Shown in pieces: positions 42,576-51,222 of a stretch of DNA of 64,000 nucleotides. The notes below the pieces were generated by a model. The model was not told the DNA's origin. It worked only from the letters and a program-made list of their open reading frames with translations, and searched no databases. The position numbers were made by a program, and so were the translations under genes. Numbering within the stretch: the stretch's first letter is position 1; every line of letters starts with the position of its first letter. Source of the DNA: Gordonia hankookensis (GTDB lineage: Bacteria; Actinomycetota; Actinomycetes; Mycobacteriales; Mycobacteriaceae); NCBI RefSeq assembly GCF_014673215.1, contig NZ_JACWMS010000003.1:740579-804578 (forward strand). Reading direction: 5' to 3'.

Positions 42576-43727
42576 TCAGATCCCGCCCCGGGCGACGAGT
42601 TGCCCCGCGATGACATTCCGCTGGATCTCGTTGGTGCCCTCGCCGACAATCATCAGCGGAGCGTCCCGGAAGTAGCGTTCGACATCGAATTCGGTCGAGT
42701 AGCCGTAGCCGCCGTGGATGCGGACCGCGTTCAGCGCGATCTCCATGGCGACCTCGGACGCGAAGAGCTTGGCCATGCCTGCCTCCATGTCGCAGCGTTC
42801 GCCACGGTCGTACTGGTCGGCCGCATGCCACGTCAACTGCCGTGCGGCAGTGAGCTTGGTGGCCATGTCCGCCAGATAGTTGCCGATGGACTGGTGCTTC
42901 CAGATGGGTTGCCCGAACGATTCGCGCTGCTGGGCGTAGGCAAGAGAATCCTCGAGCGCCGCGGTGGCCACTCCCAATGCACGGCAGGCGACCTGGATAC
43001 GTCCGGTCTCCAGTCCCTTCATCATCTGGCCGAATCCCTTGCCCGGTTCGGTGCCGAGGATCGCCGACCGGGAGATCCGGTAGTCGTCGAACGAGAGCTC
43101 ACAGGTCTCCACACCCTTGTACCCGAGCTTCGGCAGATCACGCGAGACCGTCAGTCCCGGGCCATGTTCCACCAGCACGATGGAGATGCCCCGATGCCGT
43201 GGCTGCGCGGCGGGATCGGTCTTGCACAGCAACGCGATGAGACCTGAACGCCGTGCATTGGAGATCCACGTCTTGGAACCGTTGATGACCAGGTCGTCGC
43301 CGTCGACCTTGGCCACCGTCGACATGTTCTGCAGATCCGAACCGCCGCCGGGTTCGGTGAGCGCCATGGTCGCCCGCACCTCGCCGGTCGCGAGCCGAGG
43401 CAGATAGCGCTGCTTCTGTTCGTCGGTGCCGAACTCGGTCAACAGCTTCGCGACCACCGTGTGACCGCCCATCGCGCCGGCCAGACTCATCCAGCCCCGG
43501 GCGAGTTCCTGGGTCACCTGGGCATAGCAGGGCATCGACACCGGCGAACCGCCGAATTCCTCCGGAACCGCGAGACCGTAGATGCCGATCTGCTTCATCT
43601 GCTCGATCCACTTGTCCGGGTACTCATTGGCGTGCTCGACCTCCTGCACCGTCGGCTTGACGTCGCGGTCGACGAACGCGCGCACGGTCTCGACGAGAAA
43701 CGACTCTTCGGCGTTCAGGTTGCTCAT
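42576..43727 (-). CDS. Acyl-CoA dehydrogenase
   Basis: A 383-residue FAD enzyme of full length, introducing the alpha-beta double bond into an acyl-CoA. Flavin/substrate motifs MALTEPGGGSDL (about 127) and the ACAD signature YGYSTEFDVERYFRDAPL near the end are present, with the catalytic Glu in VGEGTNEIQ. It is divergent from a CitE-like lyase and a MaoC hydratase and upstream of a GntR gene. Together this resembles the methylsuccinyl-CoA dehydrogenase, mesaconyl-CoA hydratase and beta-methylmalyl-CoA lyase series, so a branched C5-dicarboxylyl-CoA is a possible substrate. Confidence 0.9.
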   Translation of the reverse strand: MSNLNAEESFLVETVRAFVDRDVKPTVQEVEHANEYPDKWIEQMKQIGIYGLAVPEEFGGSPVSMPCYAQVTQELARGWMSLAGAMGGHTVVAKLLTEFGTDEQKQRYLPRLATGEVRATMALTEPGGGSDLQNMSTVAKVDGDDLVINGSKTWISNARRSGLIALLCKTDPAAQPRHRGISIVLVEHGPGLTVSRDLPKLGYKGVETCELSFDDYRISRSAILGTEPGKGFGQMMKGLETGRIQVACRALGVATAALEDSLAYAQQRESFGQPIWKHQSIGNYLADMATKLTAARQLTWHAADQYDRGERCDMEAGMAKLFASEVAMEIALNAVRIHGGYGYSTEFDVERYFRDAPLMIVGEGTNEIQRNVIAGQLVARGGI

Positions 43728-43767
43728 GGACCCACCTCACACAGCAGCAATACATTCGTGACTATTT

Positions 43768-43886
43768 GTACGGCCATATTTGCCCTACCCGGTCGCGCTG
43801 TCAAGGCCTGTCACGCACTTCCGTTGCACCCGCGCGTCTGGTAAGTGTTCTTGGGGACACCGATTTGGCCGCACATTTGGCCGTAC
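43768..43886. promoter_or_regulatory. Three copies of an ATTTGGCCGYAC motif, candidate GntR operators
   Basis: ATTTGGCCGCAC (43863-43874) and ATTTGGCCGTAC (43875-43886) are adjacent direct repeats. The inverted copy GTACGGCCATAT is at 43768-43779. The direct pair ends 17 bases before the CitE start, and the inverted copy is 41 bases before the acyl-CoA dehydrogenase start, so each divergent gene has its own site. Confidence 0.55.
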
Positions 43887-43903
43887 CTGGGATCGAGGAT
43901 TTC

Positions 43904-44749
43904 GTGCAGACAAACAGACGCCGGGCCGTCCTGGTCGCCCCCGCCTCCGATGATCGAAAGGCCCGCAAGGCACTCGCCTCGGACGCCGACGAGGTGATCC
44001 TCGACCTCGAAGACGCGGTCACGCCGCAGAACAAGAACTCCGCCCGCGACGCCGCCGCTGCACTCGTCGCGGAATTCGGTGGCGCTCGCCCGGTGTCGAT
44101 CCGCATCAACGCGTTCGGGACCGACTGGGTCGAGCCAGATCTGTCCGCATGTGCCGCGATGGGATCGTCACTCGGGTCGGTGGTGCTCCCCAAAGCGGAG
44201 TCGCCCGAGCAACTCACGGATGCCGATCGGCTCCTCGGCAACTCGCCTGCCCGGTTGCAGATCCTCGTCGAGACCCCGACGGGCATCCGCGACATCGCCG
44301 CCATCTGCGTCGGGTCCGATCGGCTCGACGCGGTGATCATCGGTTACGCGGATCTCGCTGCAACGCTGGGGCGTTCGTCGACCGCACCGCAACTCGTCTG
44401 GCATCCGATCCAGGAGACCGTGCTGACTGCCGCCCGCGCGGCGGGCGTCTCGGTGGTCGACGGACCGCATCTCACCATCGCCGACGACGATGCGTTCCGG
44501 AATGCGAAGACCTGGGTCCGGGATCTCGGCTTCGACGGCACCTGGGTGATCCACCCGGCCCAGATCGATTCGGCGAAAGCCATTTTCACGCCCGACCCCG
44601 ATGTGGTCGCCGATGCGCGACGAGTCCTCGACGCGCTGGACGAGGCCGCTGCACGGGGTGACGGTGCCGCCGCTCTCGACGGGCGGATGCTCGACGAGGC
44701 GCTCGCCGTCTCGGCGCGCCGGGTCCTCGCCAAGGCGGACCCCGCATGA
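43904..44749 (+). CDS. CitE-like HpcH/HpaI-family CoA-ester lyase
   Basis: About 281 residues, a (beta/alpha)8 lyase of the CitE/malyl-CoA lyase family. DEVILDLEDAVTP (about 27-39) has the DLEDA motif with metal/substrate residues, followed by SIRINAFGT, LPKAESPEQL, LVETPTG and a late VIHPAQI. The family cleaves malyl-, beta-methylmalyl- or citramalyl-CoA. I use GTG 43904, after GAGGA; the longer frame upstream runs into the operator repeats. The stop overlaps the MaoC start by four bases, so lyase and hydratase are coupled. Confidence 0.85.
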   Translation: MQTNRRRAVLVAPASDDRKARKALASDADEVILDLEDAVTPQNKNSARDAAAALVAEFGGARPVSIRINAFGTDWVEPDLSACAAMGSSLGSVVLPKAESPEQLTDADRLLGNSPARLQILVETPTGIRDIAAICVGSDRLDAVIIGYADLAATLGRSSTAPQLVWHPIQETVLTAARAAGVSVVDGPHLTIADDDAFRNAKTWVRDLGFDGTWVIHPAQIDSAKAIFTPDPDVVADARRVLDALDEAAARGDGAAALDGRMLDEALAVSARRVLAKADPA

Positions 44750-45747
44750 CCGGCGCGACCATCCAGGTCGGAGGCCCCTACTTCGACGAGCTCACCATCG
44801 GGCAGATCTTTGACGACGCACCGTCGGTGACCATCACATCGGGAATGGCGGCGACCCACCAGGCCATCGTCGGCAACCGGATGCGCCTCGCTCTCGACGT
44901 CTCACTGGCCGAGCGGATCACGGGTCGCGACCGTGCGATCGCCCACCCCGGACTGATCTGCGACCTGGCCATCGGCCAGTCCACGCTGGCGACCCATCAT
45001 GTCAAGGCAAACCTGTTCTATCGCGGCCTGCGATTCTTGCGCCATCCGCACGTCGGGGACACGTTGAGCACCACGACCGAAGTGGTCGGGCTGCGGGAGA
45101 ACTCGCCGAAACCCGGTCGTGCCCCGACCGGACTGGCCGCGCTGCACATCGTCACCACCGATCAGCAGGGTGCCGTGGTGCTCGACTTCTACCGATGCGC
45201 GATGCTACCGCTGAGTGATTCGCCGGACCCAGAACGTGTCCGTGCCTCCGACGACCTCTCCGCCATCGGCGCCGACCACTCCACCGAGTCGGTCATGCCG
45301 GACTGGGACCTCGCCGCATTCCGGGAGTCTGTTCGCGGACAACACTTCTCTCCTGACCTCACCGGTGATGTGTACGCGTCGAGCGGTGACGTCGTGTCGA
45401 ACGCGCCGGAGCTCGCCCGCCTCACCCTCAACATCGCGGCCACGCATCACGACGAGCGGGTCGGCACCGCCGGGCGGTTGGTCTATGGCGGACACACGAT
45501 CGGAGTGGCTCTCGCCCAGGCCAATCGCGCCCTGCCGAACCTGGTCACCGTGCTGGGCTGGGAGGCGTGCGACCACACCGGACCGGTCCGGGAAGGTGAC
45601 ACGCTCACCAGCGAACTGACTGTCGAACAGGCAATCGCCCTCGACGGCGGAGGCGGACTGCTCGACCTGCGGTCGGTGGTGGTCGCGCACGACGCCGACG
45701 GCCCACGCCCCGTCCTGGACTGGCGTTTCCGCGCCCTCATGGCGTAA
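44746..45747 (+). CDS. MaoC-family hydratase, double hot-dog type
   Basis: A 333-residue protein of two hot-dog domains. The first holds HPGLICDLAIGQST, the second NIAATHHDERVG and YGGHTIGVALAQANRA. This fits the two-domain mesaconyl-CoA hydratase / itaconyl-CoA hydratase type, not the short R-specific enoyl-CoA hydratases. It would hydrate an unsaturated acyl-CoA to the hydroxyacyl-CoA cleaved by the CitE-like lyase encoded just before it. A class III CoA-transferase follows after 35 bases. Confidence 0.83.
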   Translation: MTGATIQVGGPYFDELTIGQIFDDAPSVTITSGMAATHQAIVGNRMRLALDVSLAERITGRDRAIAHPGLICDLAIGQSTLATHHVKANLFYRGLRFLRHPHVGDTLSTTTEVVGLRENSPKPGRAPTGLAALHIVTTDQQGAVVLDFYRCAMLPLSDSPDPERVRASDDLSAIGADHSTESVMPDWDLAAFRESVRGQHFSPDLTGDVYASSGDVVSNAPELARLTLNIAATHHDERVGTAGRLVYGGHTIGVALAQANRALPNLVTVLGWEACDHTGPVREGDTLTSELTVEQAIALDGGGGLLDLRSVVVAHDADGPRPVLDWRFRALMA

Positions 45748-45782
45748 CCCCCTGACATGAGTACCCCCGAAGGAGCACGATC

Positions 45783-46931
45783 ATGACCACCCCCGAGAAG
45801 CCGCTCGCCGGCCTCCGCATCGTCGAGGTGTCGAGTTTCGTCGCGTCGCCGCTGGCCGGACTGACCCTCTCGCAGCTCGGCGCCGAGGTGATCCGGATCG
45901 ACCCGGTGGGCGGTGCGGCCGACGTGCACCGATGGCCGCTCACCGACAGCGGTGAGTCGATCTACTGGACCGGCCTCAACAAGGGCAAGCGGTCGATCAC
46001 CGCGGATCTGCGCAGCGAGGCAGGGCAGTCGCTGGTGCAACGTCTGGTGTCCGATCCCGTCGCGGGGGGCGGAATCCTGCTGACCAACTCGGCGGGACGG
46101 TCGTGGATGAGCCACGAGACCCTCTCGGCGCTACGGCCCGACGTCATCACCTGCGAGATCCTCGGGCGCACCGACGGCACGCCCGGCGTCGACTACACCG
46201 TCAACGCGGGCCTCGGGTTCCCGATGATCACCGGACCGGTCACCAACTCCGGCACCGTGAATCATGTGCTGCCGGCGTGGGATATGGCGTGTGGATTGTA
46301 TGCGGCCCTTGCCATCTCGGCCGCAGTCCGTCGACGCGAACGCAGCGGCATCGGCGCACACATCACCTTGCCGCTCGAGGACACCGCCCTCTCGATCGCC
46401 AGCACGCTCGGCTACCTGACCGAACCGCAGGTGAACGGCCGGGGACGGGTGGGCACCGGCAACGACGTCTACGGCACGTACGGAACCGATTTCGTCGCCG
46501 CGGACGGCGGCCGGTTCATGATCGTGGCGCTCACGCCACGCCATTTCCGCGACCTGGTCGCGCTGACCGAGGTGGGCGACGCCATCGAGGCGGTGGAGAA
46601 GGCGCTCGGCGCCGACTTTCGCAGCGAGGCCGACCGCTTCACCCACCGGGCGGTGCTGACTGCGCTCTTCGAGCCGTGGTTCGCGCGTCACAGCAGTGCG
46701 GAAGTCACTGCGGCGCTGGGCGGATCATCGGTGCTCTGGGAGCGCTACCGAAGTTTCGAGGAGGTCGTCGCGTCGGGGGTGCTGACAACCAACCCGATGT
46801 TCGCCGAACTCGACCAACCGGGGATCGGGACGTTTCTCGCCGCAGGCCATCCCGCCGCCTTCGACGGTGAGCACTACGTCACCGGACCGGCATCGGAACT
46901 CGGCGCCGACAATCCCCCGCCGGCCCCGTAG
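45783..46931 (+). CDS. Class III CoA-transferase (CaiB/BaiF)
   Basis: A 382-residue family III CoA-transferase. The N-terminal LRIVEVSSFVASPLAGLTL is standard and the catalytic Asp is Asp137, in GVDYTVNAGLG, which forms the aspartyl-CoA thioester. It moves CoA from a donor such as succinyl-CoA to a carboxylic acid. Third gene of the CitE-MaoC operon, after GGAG; it probably activates the acid that the dehydrogenase, hydratase and lyase then process. It converges with the second CoA-transferase gene across a repeat-rich gap. Confidence 0.87.
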   Translation: MTTPEKPLAGLRIVEVSSFVASPLAGLTLSQLGAEVIRIDPVGGAADVHRWPLTDSGESIYWTGLNKGKRSITADLRSEAGQSLVQRLVSDPVAGGGILLTNSAGRSWMSHETLSALRPDVITCEILGRTDGTPGVDYTVNAGLGFPMITGPVTNSGTVNHVLPAWDMACGLYAALAISAAVRRRERSGIGAHITLPLEDTALSIASTLGYLTEPQVNGRGRVGTGNDVYGTYGTDFVAADGGRFMIVALTPRHFRDLVALTEVGDAIEAVEKALGADFRSEADRFTHRAVLTALFEPWFARHSSAEVTAALGGSSVLWERYRSFEEVVASGVLTTNPMFAELDQPGIGTFLAAGHPAAFDGEHYVTGPASELGADNPPPAP

Positions 46932-46960
46932 CCGCACTCAACCACCGCCCACCCACCGCC

Positions 46961-47001
46961 GGTCGAGTAGCCGCGAGCGTAGCGAGCGGCGTATCGAGAC
47001 C
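46961..47001. repeat. 41-bp imperfect inverted-repeat element, copy 1
   Basis: From GGTCGAGTAGCCGC to GCGGCGTATCGAGACC the ends are imperfectly complementary, giving a stem-loop around GAGCGTAGCGA. It matches a type of short intergenic repeat I know from Gordonia-like genomes. A diverged opposite-orientation copy follows at 47017-47065. It lies between convergent genes and could act as a terminator. Confidence 0.6.
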
Positions 47002-47016
47002 ACCCGAGCAACAGGC

Positions 47017-47065
47017 GATCTCGATACACCCGTTCCCCCTCACCACGCTCGTCCCCTACTCGATC
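47017..47065. repeat. Diverged inverted copy of the same intergenic element, overlapping a gene end
   Basis: TCTCGATACACC (47019-47030) and CCCTACTCGATC (47054-47065) are the ends of the element, separated by a diverged centre. The right end includes the last codons and TAG stop of the CoA-transferase gene at 47056, so the element supplies that gene's C-terminus. Confidence 0.45.
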
Positions 47066-48222
47066 ACCCGCGCCGGGTCGGTCTCGTCGTGAGCCAGCTC
47101 GGCGAGGATTGCCTCGGTGTGCTGGCCGAGGGAGGGCACCGCCCCCATCGACAGCTCGACGTCGGCGAAGGTCATCGGGGGCAGCAACGCGCGGATCGGG
47201 CCCGCCTCGGTGTCCACCTCACGCCACCGATCGCGTCCGGACAGTTGCGGGTGCGCCACCACGCCGTCGAGCTCACGGATCTCGGCGGCCGGAATGCCTG
47301 CCGCAGCGAGTTTTTCGTCGAGTTCGGCGGTGGTGAACCGCTTGGTCTCGGCCGCGACCGCGGCGTCGACGTCCACCCTGGCGCCGACCCGGCCGATGTT
47401 GGTGGCGTAGCGGGGATCGGCGGCGAGATCCGGGCGTCCGAGTACCTCGCCGGCCAGGACCTGCCAGCCACGGTCGTTCTGGACCCCGATGAGGATCTCG
47501 CCATCACTGGTCGGATAGCGGTCGTACGGCACGATCGCCGCGTGTCCCACGCCGGAACGCGCGATCTGCCGGTCGCCGTAGAGCCGCATGTACATTGGAT
47601 GCCCCATCCACTCGACCGTCGCGTCGAACATCGAGACCGAGACCGCAGCCCCCACTCCGGTGACCCCACGCCGCACCAGCGCACCGAGGATCGAGGTCAA
47701 GGCGTACATGCCTGCGGCGATGTCCGACGTCGGGATACCGGTCTTGGCCGCCTCGTCGACAGTGCCGGTCACCGAGATCAGACCCGCCTCCGCCTGCACC
47801 AACATGTCGTAGGCCTTGCGCTCCCGGTACGGACCGGCGTCGCCGTATCCCGACATGTCGACGACGATCAGGTCCGGATGATCGGCACGTAGTTCGTCGG
47901 CACCGAACCCCAGCCGTGCCGCGGCCCCGGGCGCCAGATTCTGCAGGAACACATCGGCGCGGTCGATCAGCCGGCGCAACGCGTCGCGCCCCGACGACGA
48001 CTTCAGGTCGAGGGCCAGTGACTCCTTACCACGGTTGAGCCAGACGAAATGCGATGCGAGGCCGTGCACTGCGTCGTCGTAGTTCCGGGCGAAGTCGCCC
48101 TCACCCACGCGTTCCACCTTGATGACGCGGGCACCCATGTCGGCGAGATGTCGCGTCGCCAGCGGCGCCGCGACGGCCTGCTCGAGCGCTACCACGGTGA
48201 TCCCGGCCAGCGGCAGGGGCAT
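47056..48222 (-). CDS. Class III CoA-transferase (CaiB/BaiF)
   Basis: A family III CoA-transferase of about 388 residues. It opens with LAGITVVALEQAVAAPLATR; the catalytic Asp139 is in KAYDMLVQAEAGLISVTG. A closely related family member is encoded convergently at 45783, but the two are clearly diverged. I use ATG 48222 (MPLPLAG); GTG 48237 is five codons upstream and also possible. Single gene on this strand; the acid it activates is unknown. Its last residues, VIE, lie in the repeat element that covers its stop. Confidence 0.87.
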   Translation of the reverse strand: MPLPLAGITVVALEQAVAAPLATRHLADMGARVIKVERVGEGDFARNYDDAVHGLASHFVWLNRGKESLALDLKSSSGRDALRRLIDRADVFLQNLAPGAAARLGFGADELRADHPDLIVVDMSGYGDAGPYRERKAYDMLVQAEAGLISVTGTVDEAAKTGIPTSDIAAGMYALTSILGALVRRGVTGVGAAVSVSMFDATVEWMGHPMYMRLYGDRQIARSGVGHAAIVPYDRYPTSDGEILIGVQNDRGWQVLAGEVLGRPDLAADPRYATNIGRVGARVDVDAAVAAETKRFTTAELDEKLAAAGIPAAEIRELDGVVAHPQLSGRDRWREVDTEAGPIRALLPPMTFADVELSMGAVPSLGQHTEAILAELAHDETDPARVIE

Positions 48223-48415
48223 CTGATCGGCATCCACCGGGCAACCATCACCTGCCGACCCACAACGCGTCAACGGCGCGCATCTCCCACTGCCATAGAA
48301 CCTTCCTCATCGTGTCTGAGTCGGACCCACTTTGAATATGACGAACCCCTCATGATCCGATGGAAGTTGATCGCCGCAACCGTCCGGATCATCGGCGGCA
48401 TCATCTGGAGGTGAA

Positions 48416-49489
48416 ATGACCACGATCGAGGTCACCGGCCATCGTCAGCGCGAGGCATGGGCCGAGAAGGTACTGCCCCCGGTCGAGGAGGTCCGGCCCG
48501 GCCTGTGGTCGATCCCGGTCCCGATGCCGTCGAACCCGCTGCGGTACGTACTCATCTACGCACTGGCGCTCCCCGACGGCATCGCCCTGATCGACACCGG
48601 ATGGAACACCGACGAATCGTGGCGTGCCCTGGTCGATGGTCTGCACACCACCGGGCACGATGTGGCCGACGTCCGCCACGTCTCCATCACGCACTTGCAT
48701 CCCGATCATTTCGGGCTGGTGCCGCGGCTGCTCGAGCACGCCGATCCGGTGCTCGCGATGCACCACAACGATGCGCGCCACCTGCACCATGTCACCGAGG
48801 CGGAGATAGAACGACAGATCGACGGCGCGCAGCGGGACCTCGAGATCCACGGCGCACCGACCGACGTCGTGGACACCGGATTCCGTGAGATCGCCCGCCT
48901 GCCGGACGGTCGCACCATGGATGTGGAACTCGACAACGGCGACCCACTGAATCTGCCGGGGTGGAATGTGCGGGCGCTGTGGACCCCGGGACACACCGCC
49001 GGCCACCTCTGCTTCGTCGACGAGGACGCCGGGGTCATCTTCACCGGCGACCACCTGCTGCCGCGGATCAGCCCGAACGTCTCGACGAATCGGTTCCAGT
49101 CACACAACCCGCTGTCCGAGTATCTGATCTCGCTGGCCAACACCGAGCACCTGCCCGACCTCGAAGCGCTGCCCTCCCACGAGTACCGGTTCCGTGGGCT
49201 CGCCGACCGCGTCACACATCTCCTCGCACACCATGAGGAACGACTCGACGAGATCACGGCGGCCGTGGCGGCCGAGCCCCAGAGCACAGCCTGGGACATC
49301 ACCCGTTCGGTGACGTGGTCGCGACCATTCGAGCAGCTATCGGTCCCGCTCAGCCGAATGGCACTGGGCGAGACCAACGCACACCTGGTCGTCCTGCAGC
49401 AGCGAGGCATCCTGAGCCCGACCGAGGGTGTCCCCATCCGATGGTCGCTGACCACACCGTCCACCACAGTCGAGGAGACTTCCCGATGA
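48416..49489 (+). CDS. Metallo-beta-lactamase-fold hydrolase
   Basis: A 357-residue MBL-fold protein. The metal site is THLHPDHFG (about 100-108), followed by GHTAGHLCFVDEDAGVIFTGDH (second His and Asp, about 190-211). Beyond the fold there is a C-terminal extension of about 90 residues. Family members include glyoxalase II, thioesterases and lactonases. Its stop overlaps the start of an enoyl-CoA hydratase, so an acyl-CoA thioesterase role is plausible. GGAGGTGAA just before ATG 48416 is a near-ideal ribosome site. Confidence 0.83.
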   Translation: MTTIEVTGHRQREAWAEKVLPPVEEVRPGLWSIPVPMPSNPLRYVLIYALALPDGIALIDTGWNTDESWRALVDGLHTTGHDVADVRHVSITHLHPDHFGLVPRLLEHADPVLAMHHNDARHLHHVTEAEIERQIDGAQRDLEIHGAPTDVVDTGFREIARLPDGRTMDVELDNGDPLNLPGWNVRALWTPGHTAGHLCFVDEDAGVIFTGDHLLPRISPNVSTNRFQSHNPLSEYLISLANTEHLPDLEALPSHEYRFRGLADRVTHLLAHHEERLDEITAAVAAEPQSTAWDITRSVTWSRPFEQLSVPLSRMALGETNAHLVVLQQRGILSPTEGVPIRWSLTTPSTTVEETSR

Positions 49490-50247
49490 CCGCAGTTCTC
49501 ACCGAGTTCGCCGACGGCGTCGCCGTCATCACCATCAACCGGCCCGAGGCCAAGAACGCGGTGAACCGCGAGGTGGCCGAGGGCATCGCGGCCGCGGTGG
49601 ACGAGATGGACGCCCGCGACGACATCACCATCGGCATCCTCACCGGCGCGGGCGGCACCTTCTGTGCAGGCATGGACCTCAAGGGATTCACCCGCGGCGA
49701 GAACGTGAACATCGAGGGCAAGGGGTTCGCCGGACTCGTCGAGGCGCCCCCGGCGAAGCCGCTGATCGCAGCCATCGAGGGTTGGGCCCTGGCCGGTGGA
49801 TGCGAACTCGCCCTGAGTGCAGACCTCATCGTCGCCGCGCGTGACGCGAAATTCGGCATCCCAGAGGTCAAGCGTGGCCTCGCAGCAGCGGCCGGCGGTC
49901 TGCAGCGGCTGCCGAAGATCCTGCCCTACCAGCTCGCGATGGAAATGGCGCTCACCGGTGACCCGATGACCGCCGAGCGCGCCCACCAGTTCGGCATGGT
50001 CAACCGGCTGGCCGAACCCGGCGAGGCACTGACCGTGGCTCGCGAACTCGCCGCGACCGTCGCCGCCAACGGACCGCTGGCCGTGCGGGCCACCAAGCAG
50101 GTGGTCTCCATGTCCATCGACTACACCGACGCCGACCTGTTCAAGGCACAGTGGAAGCACCTCGGGCAGGTCTTCACCTCCGCCGACGCACAGGAGGGTG
50201 CGCGCGCATTCGCCGAGAAGCGGACCCCCAACTGGACGGGACAGTGA
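49486..50247 (+). CDS. Enoyl-CoA hydratase/isomerase family protein
   Basis: A 253-residue crotonase. The oxyanion-hole region GAGGTFCAGMDLKG (about 49-62) and ALAGGCELALSADL (about 101-114) are intact, and a Glu at about position 128 (IPEVKRGL) corresponds to one crotonase catalytic acid; the second acid position is Gly or Ala-rich (AAAAGG), which may mean a different reaction such as isomerisation or thioester hydrolysis. The start at 49486 overlaps the MBL gene stop (ATGA). It is followed by two LysR genes. Confidence 0.87.
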   Translation: MTAVLTEFADGVAVITINRPEAKNAVNREVAEGIAAAVDEMDARDDITIGILTGAGGTFCAGMDLKGFTRGENVNIEGKGFAGLVEAPPAKPLIAAIEGWALAGGCELALSADLIVAARDAKFGIPEVKRGLAAAAGGLQRLPKILPYQLAMEMALTGDPMTAERAHQFGMVNRLAEPGEALTVARELAATVAANGPLAVRATKQVVSMSIDYTDADLFKAQWKHLGQVFTSADAQEGARAFAEKRTPNWTGQ

Positions 50248-50315
50248 TCCCGACGGTCACGGGCAACCGCCCGTGACCGGCCCCGACGCAATCGACGATC
50301 CGTACCATCACTGAC

Positions 50316-51218
50316 GTGGACCTGCACCTCGTCACCTACTTCGTAGCGGTGGTGGACCACGGCGGGATCACCAAGGCGGCGCAGTCGCTCTACATCTCGC
50401 AGCCGTCCCTCTCCCAGGCCATCCGGACGCTCGAGCGGCGGCTCGGCGTCACGCTGTTCGACCGCACCGGGCGTCGCCTGGAACTCACCGAGGCCGGCCG
50501 CAAACTCGATGTCGCCGCGCGGCGCATCCTGGCCGACGTCGACCGGGCCAAGGCGAAGGTCGAGGCCGTGCGCGAACTACGCGCGGGACGGGTCGACATC
50601 GTCACCCACGGCGCGTTCAGCATCGACCCGGTGGTGGAGATGATCCGGGTGTTCCGGGAACGGTTCCCGCGCCTCGCGGCGCGGGTCGTCGCGGCCGACG
50701 GACCGAGCGGTGTGCTGGCGTCCCTGCGACGGGGTGAGGCCGAGATCGGCCTCATGGATGCGGCGGCCGAGCACGCGACCTTCACCGCCATCCCCCTCGG
50801 CGCGCAGGAACTCGTGCTCGCCGCCCCGCCGCATCTGGCGGCCGGCCTCACCGATCCGGTGCCCCGCAGGCTGGTGCGCTCGATCCCACTCGTGTTCGAC
50901 ATCGCCGATCCGGGCTCGTCGGCGATCATCGGCGACCTCATCGACGACGACGCCCGTAACGTTGTGGTCGACTGCGCCCATCCGACGGCGACCTGGGACC
51001 TGGTGGAACGTGGCACGGGCGCCACCGTCGCGCCTCGGGTGGTCGCCGAACAGCAGATGCCGGGCAGTCGGCGATTGCGGCTCGACCCGCCGTTGACCCG
51101 GGCCTTCGGTCTGGTCCTCCGGGCCGGTCGGCCCTCGCCTGCGGCCATGGCCTTCATCGCGGTGGCCAAGGGGCACGTCGGTGTCACCACGGACCCGACC
51201 GAGTTCGGCGACTGGTAG
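50316..51218 (+). CDS. LysR-family transcriptional regulator
   Basis: A 300-residue LysR protein: helix-turn-helix at about 5-62 (GGITKAAQSLYISQPSLSQA, IRTLERRLGVTLFDR) and a periplasmic-binding-like effector domain. The start is GTG 50316. It follows the MBL-enoyl-CoA hydratase pair by 68 bases and is followed after four bases by a second LysR gene. It probably controls nearby CoA genes; the target is not clear because both LysR genes point away from the MBL operon in tandem instead of divergently. Confidence 0.87.
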   Translation: MDLHLVTYFVAVVDHGGITKAAQSLYISQPSLSQAIRTLERRLGVTLFDRTGRRLELTEAGRKLDVAARRILADVDRAKAKVEAVRELRAGRVDIVTHGAFSIDPVVEMIRVFRERFPRLAARVVAADGPSGVLASLRRGEAEIGLMDAAAEHATFTAIPLGAQELVLAAPPHLAAGLTDPVPRRLVRSIPLVFDIADPGSSAIIGDLIDDDARNVVVDCAHPTATWDLVERGTGATVAPRVVAEQQMPGSRRLRLDPPLTRAFGLVLRAGRPSPAAMAFIAVAKGHVGVTTDPTEFGDW

Positions 51219-51222
51219 GACG

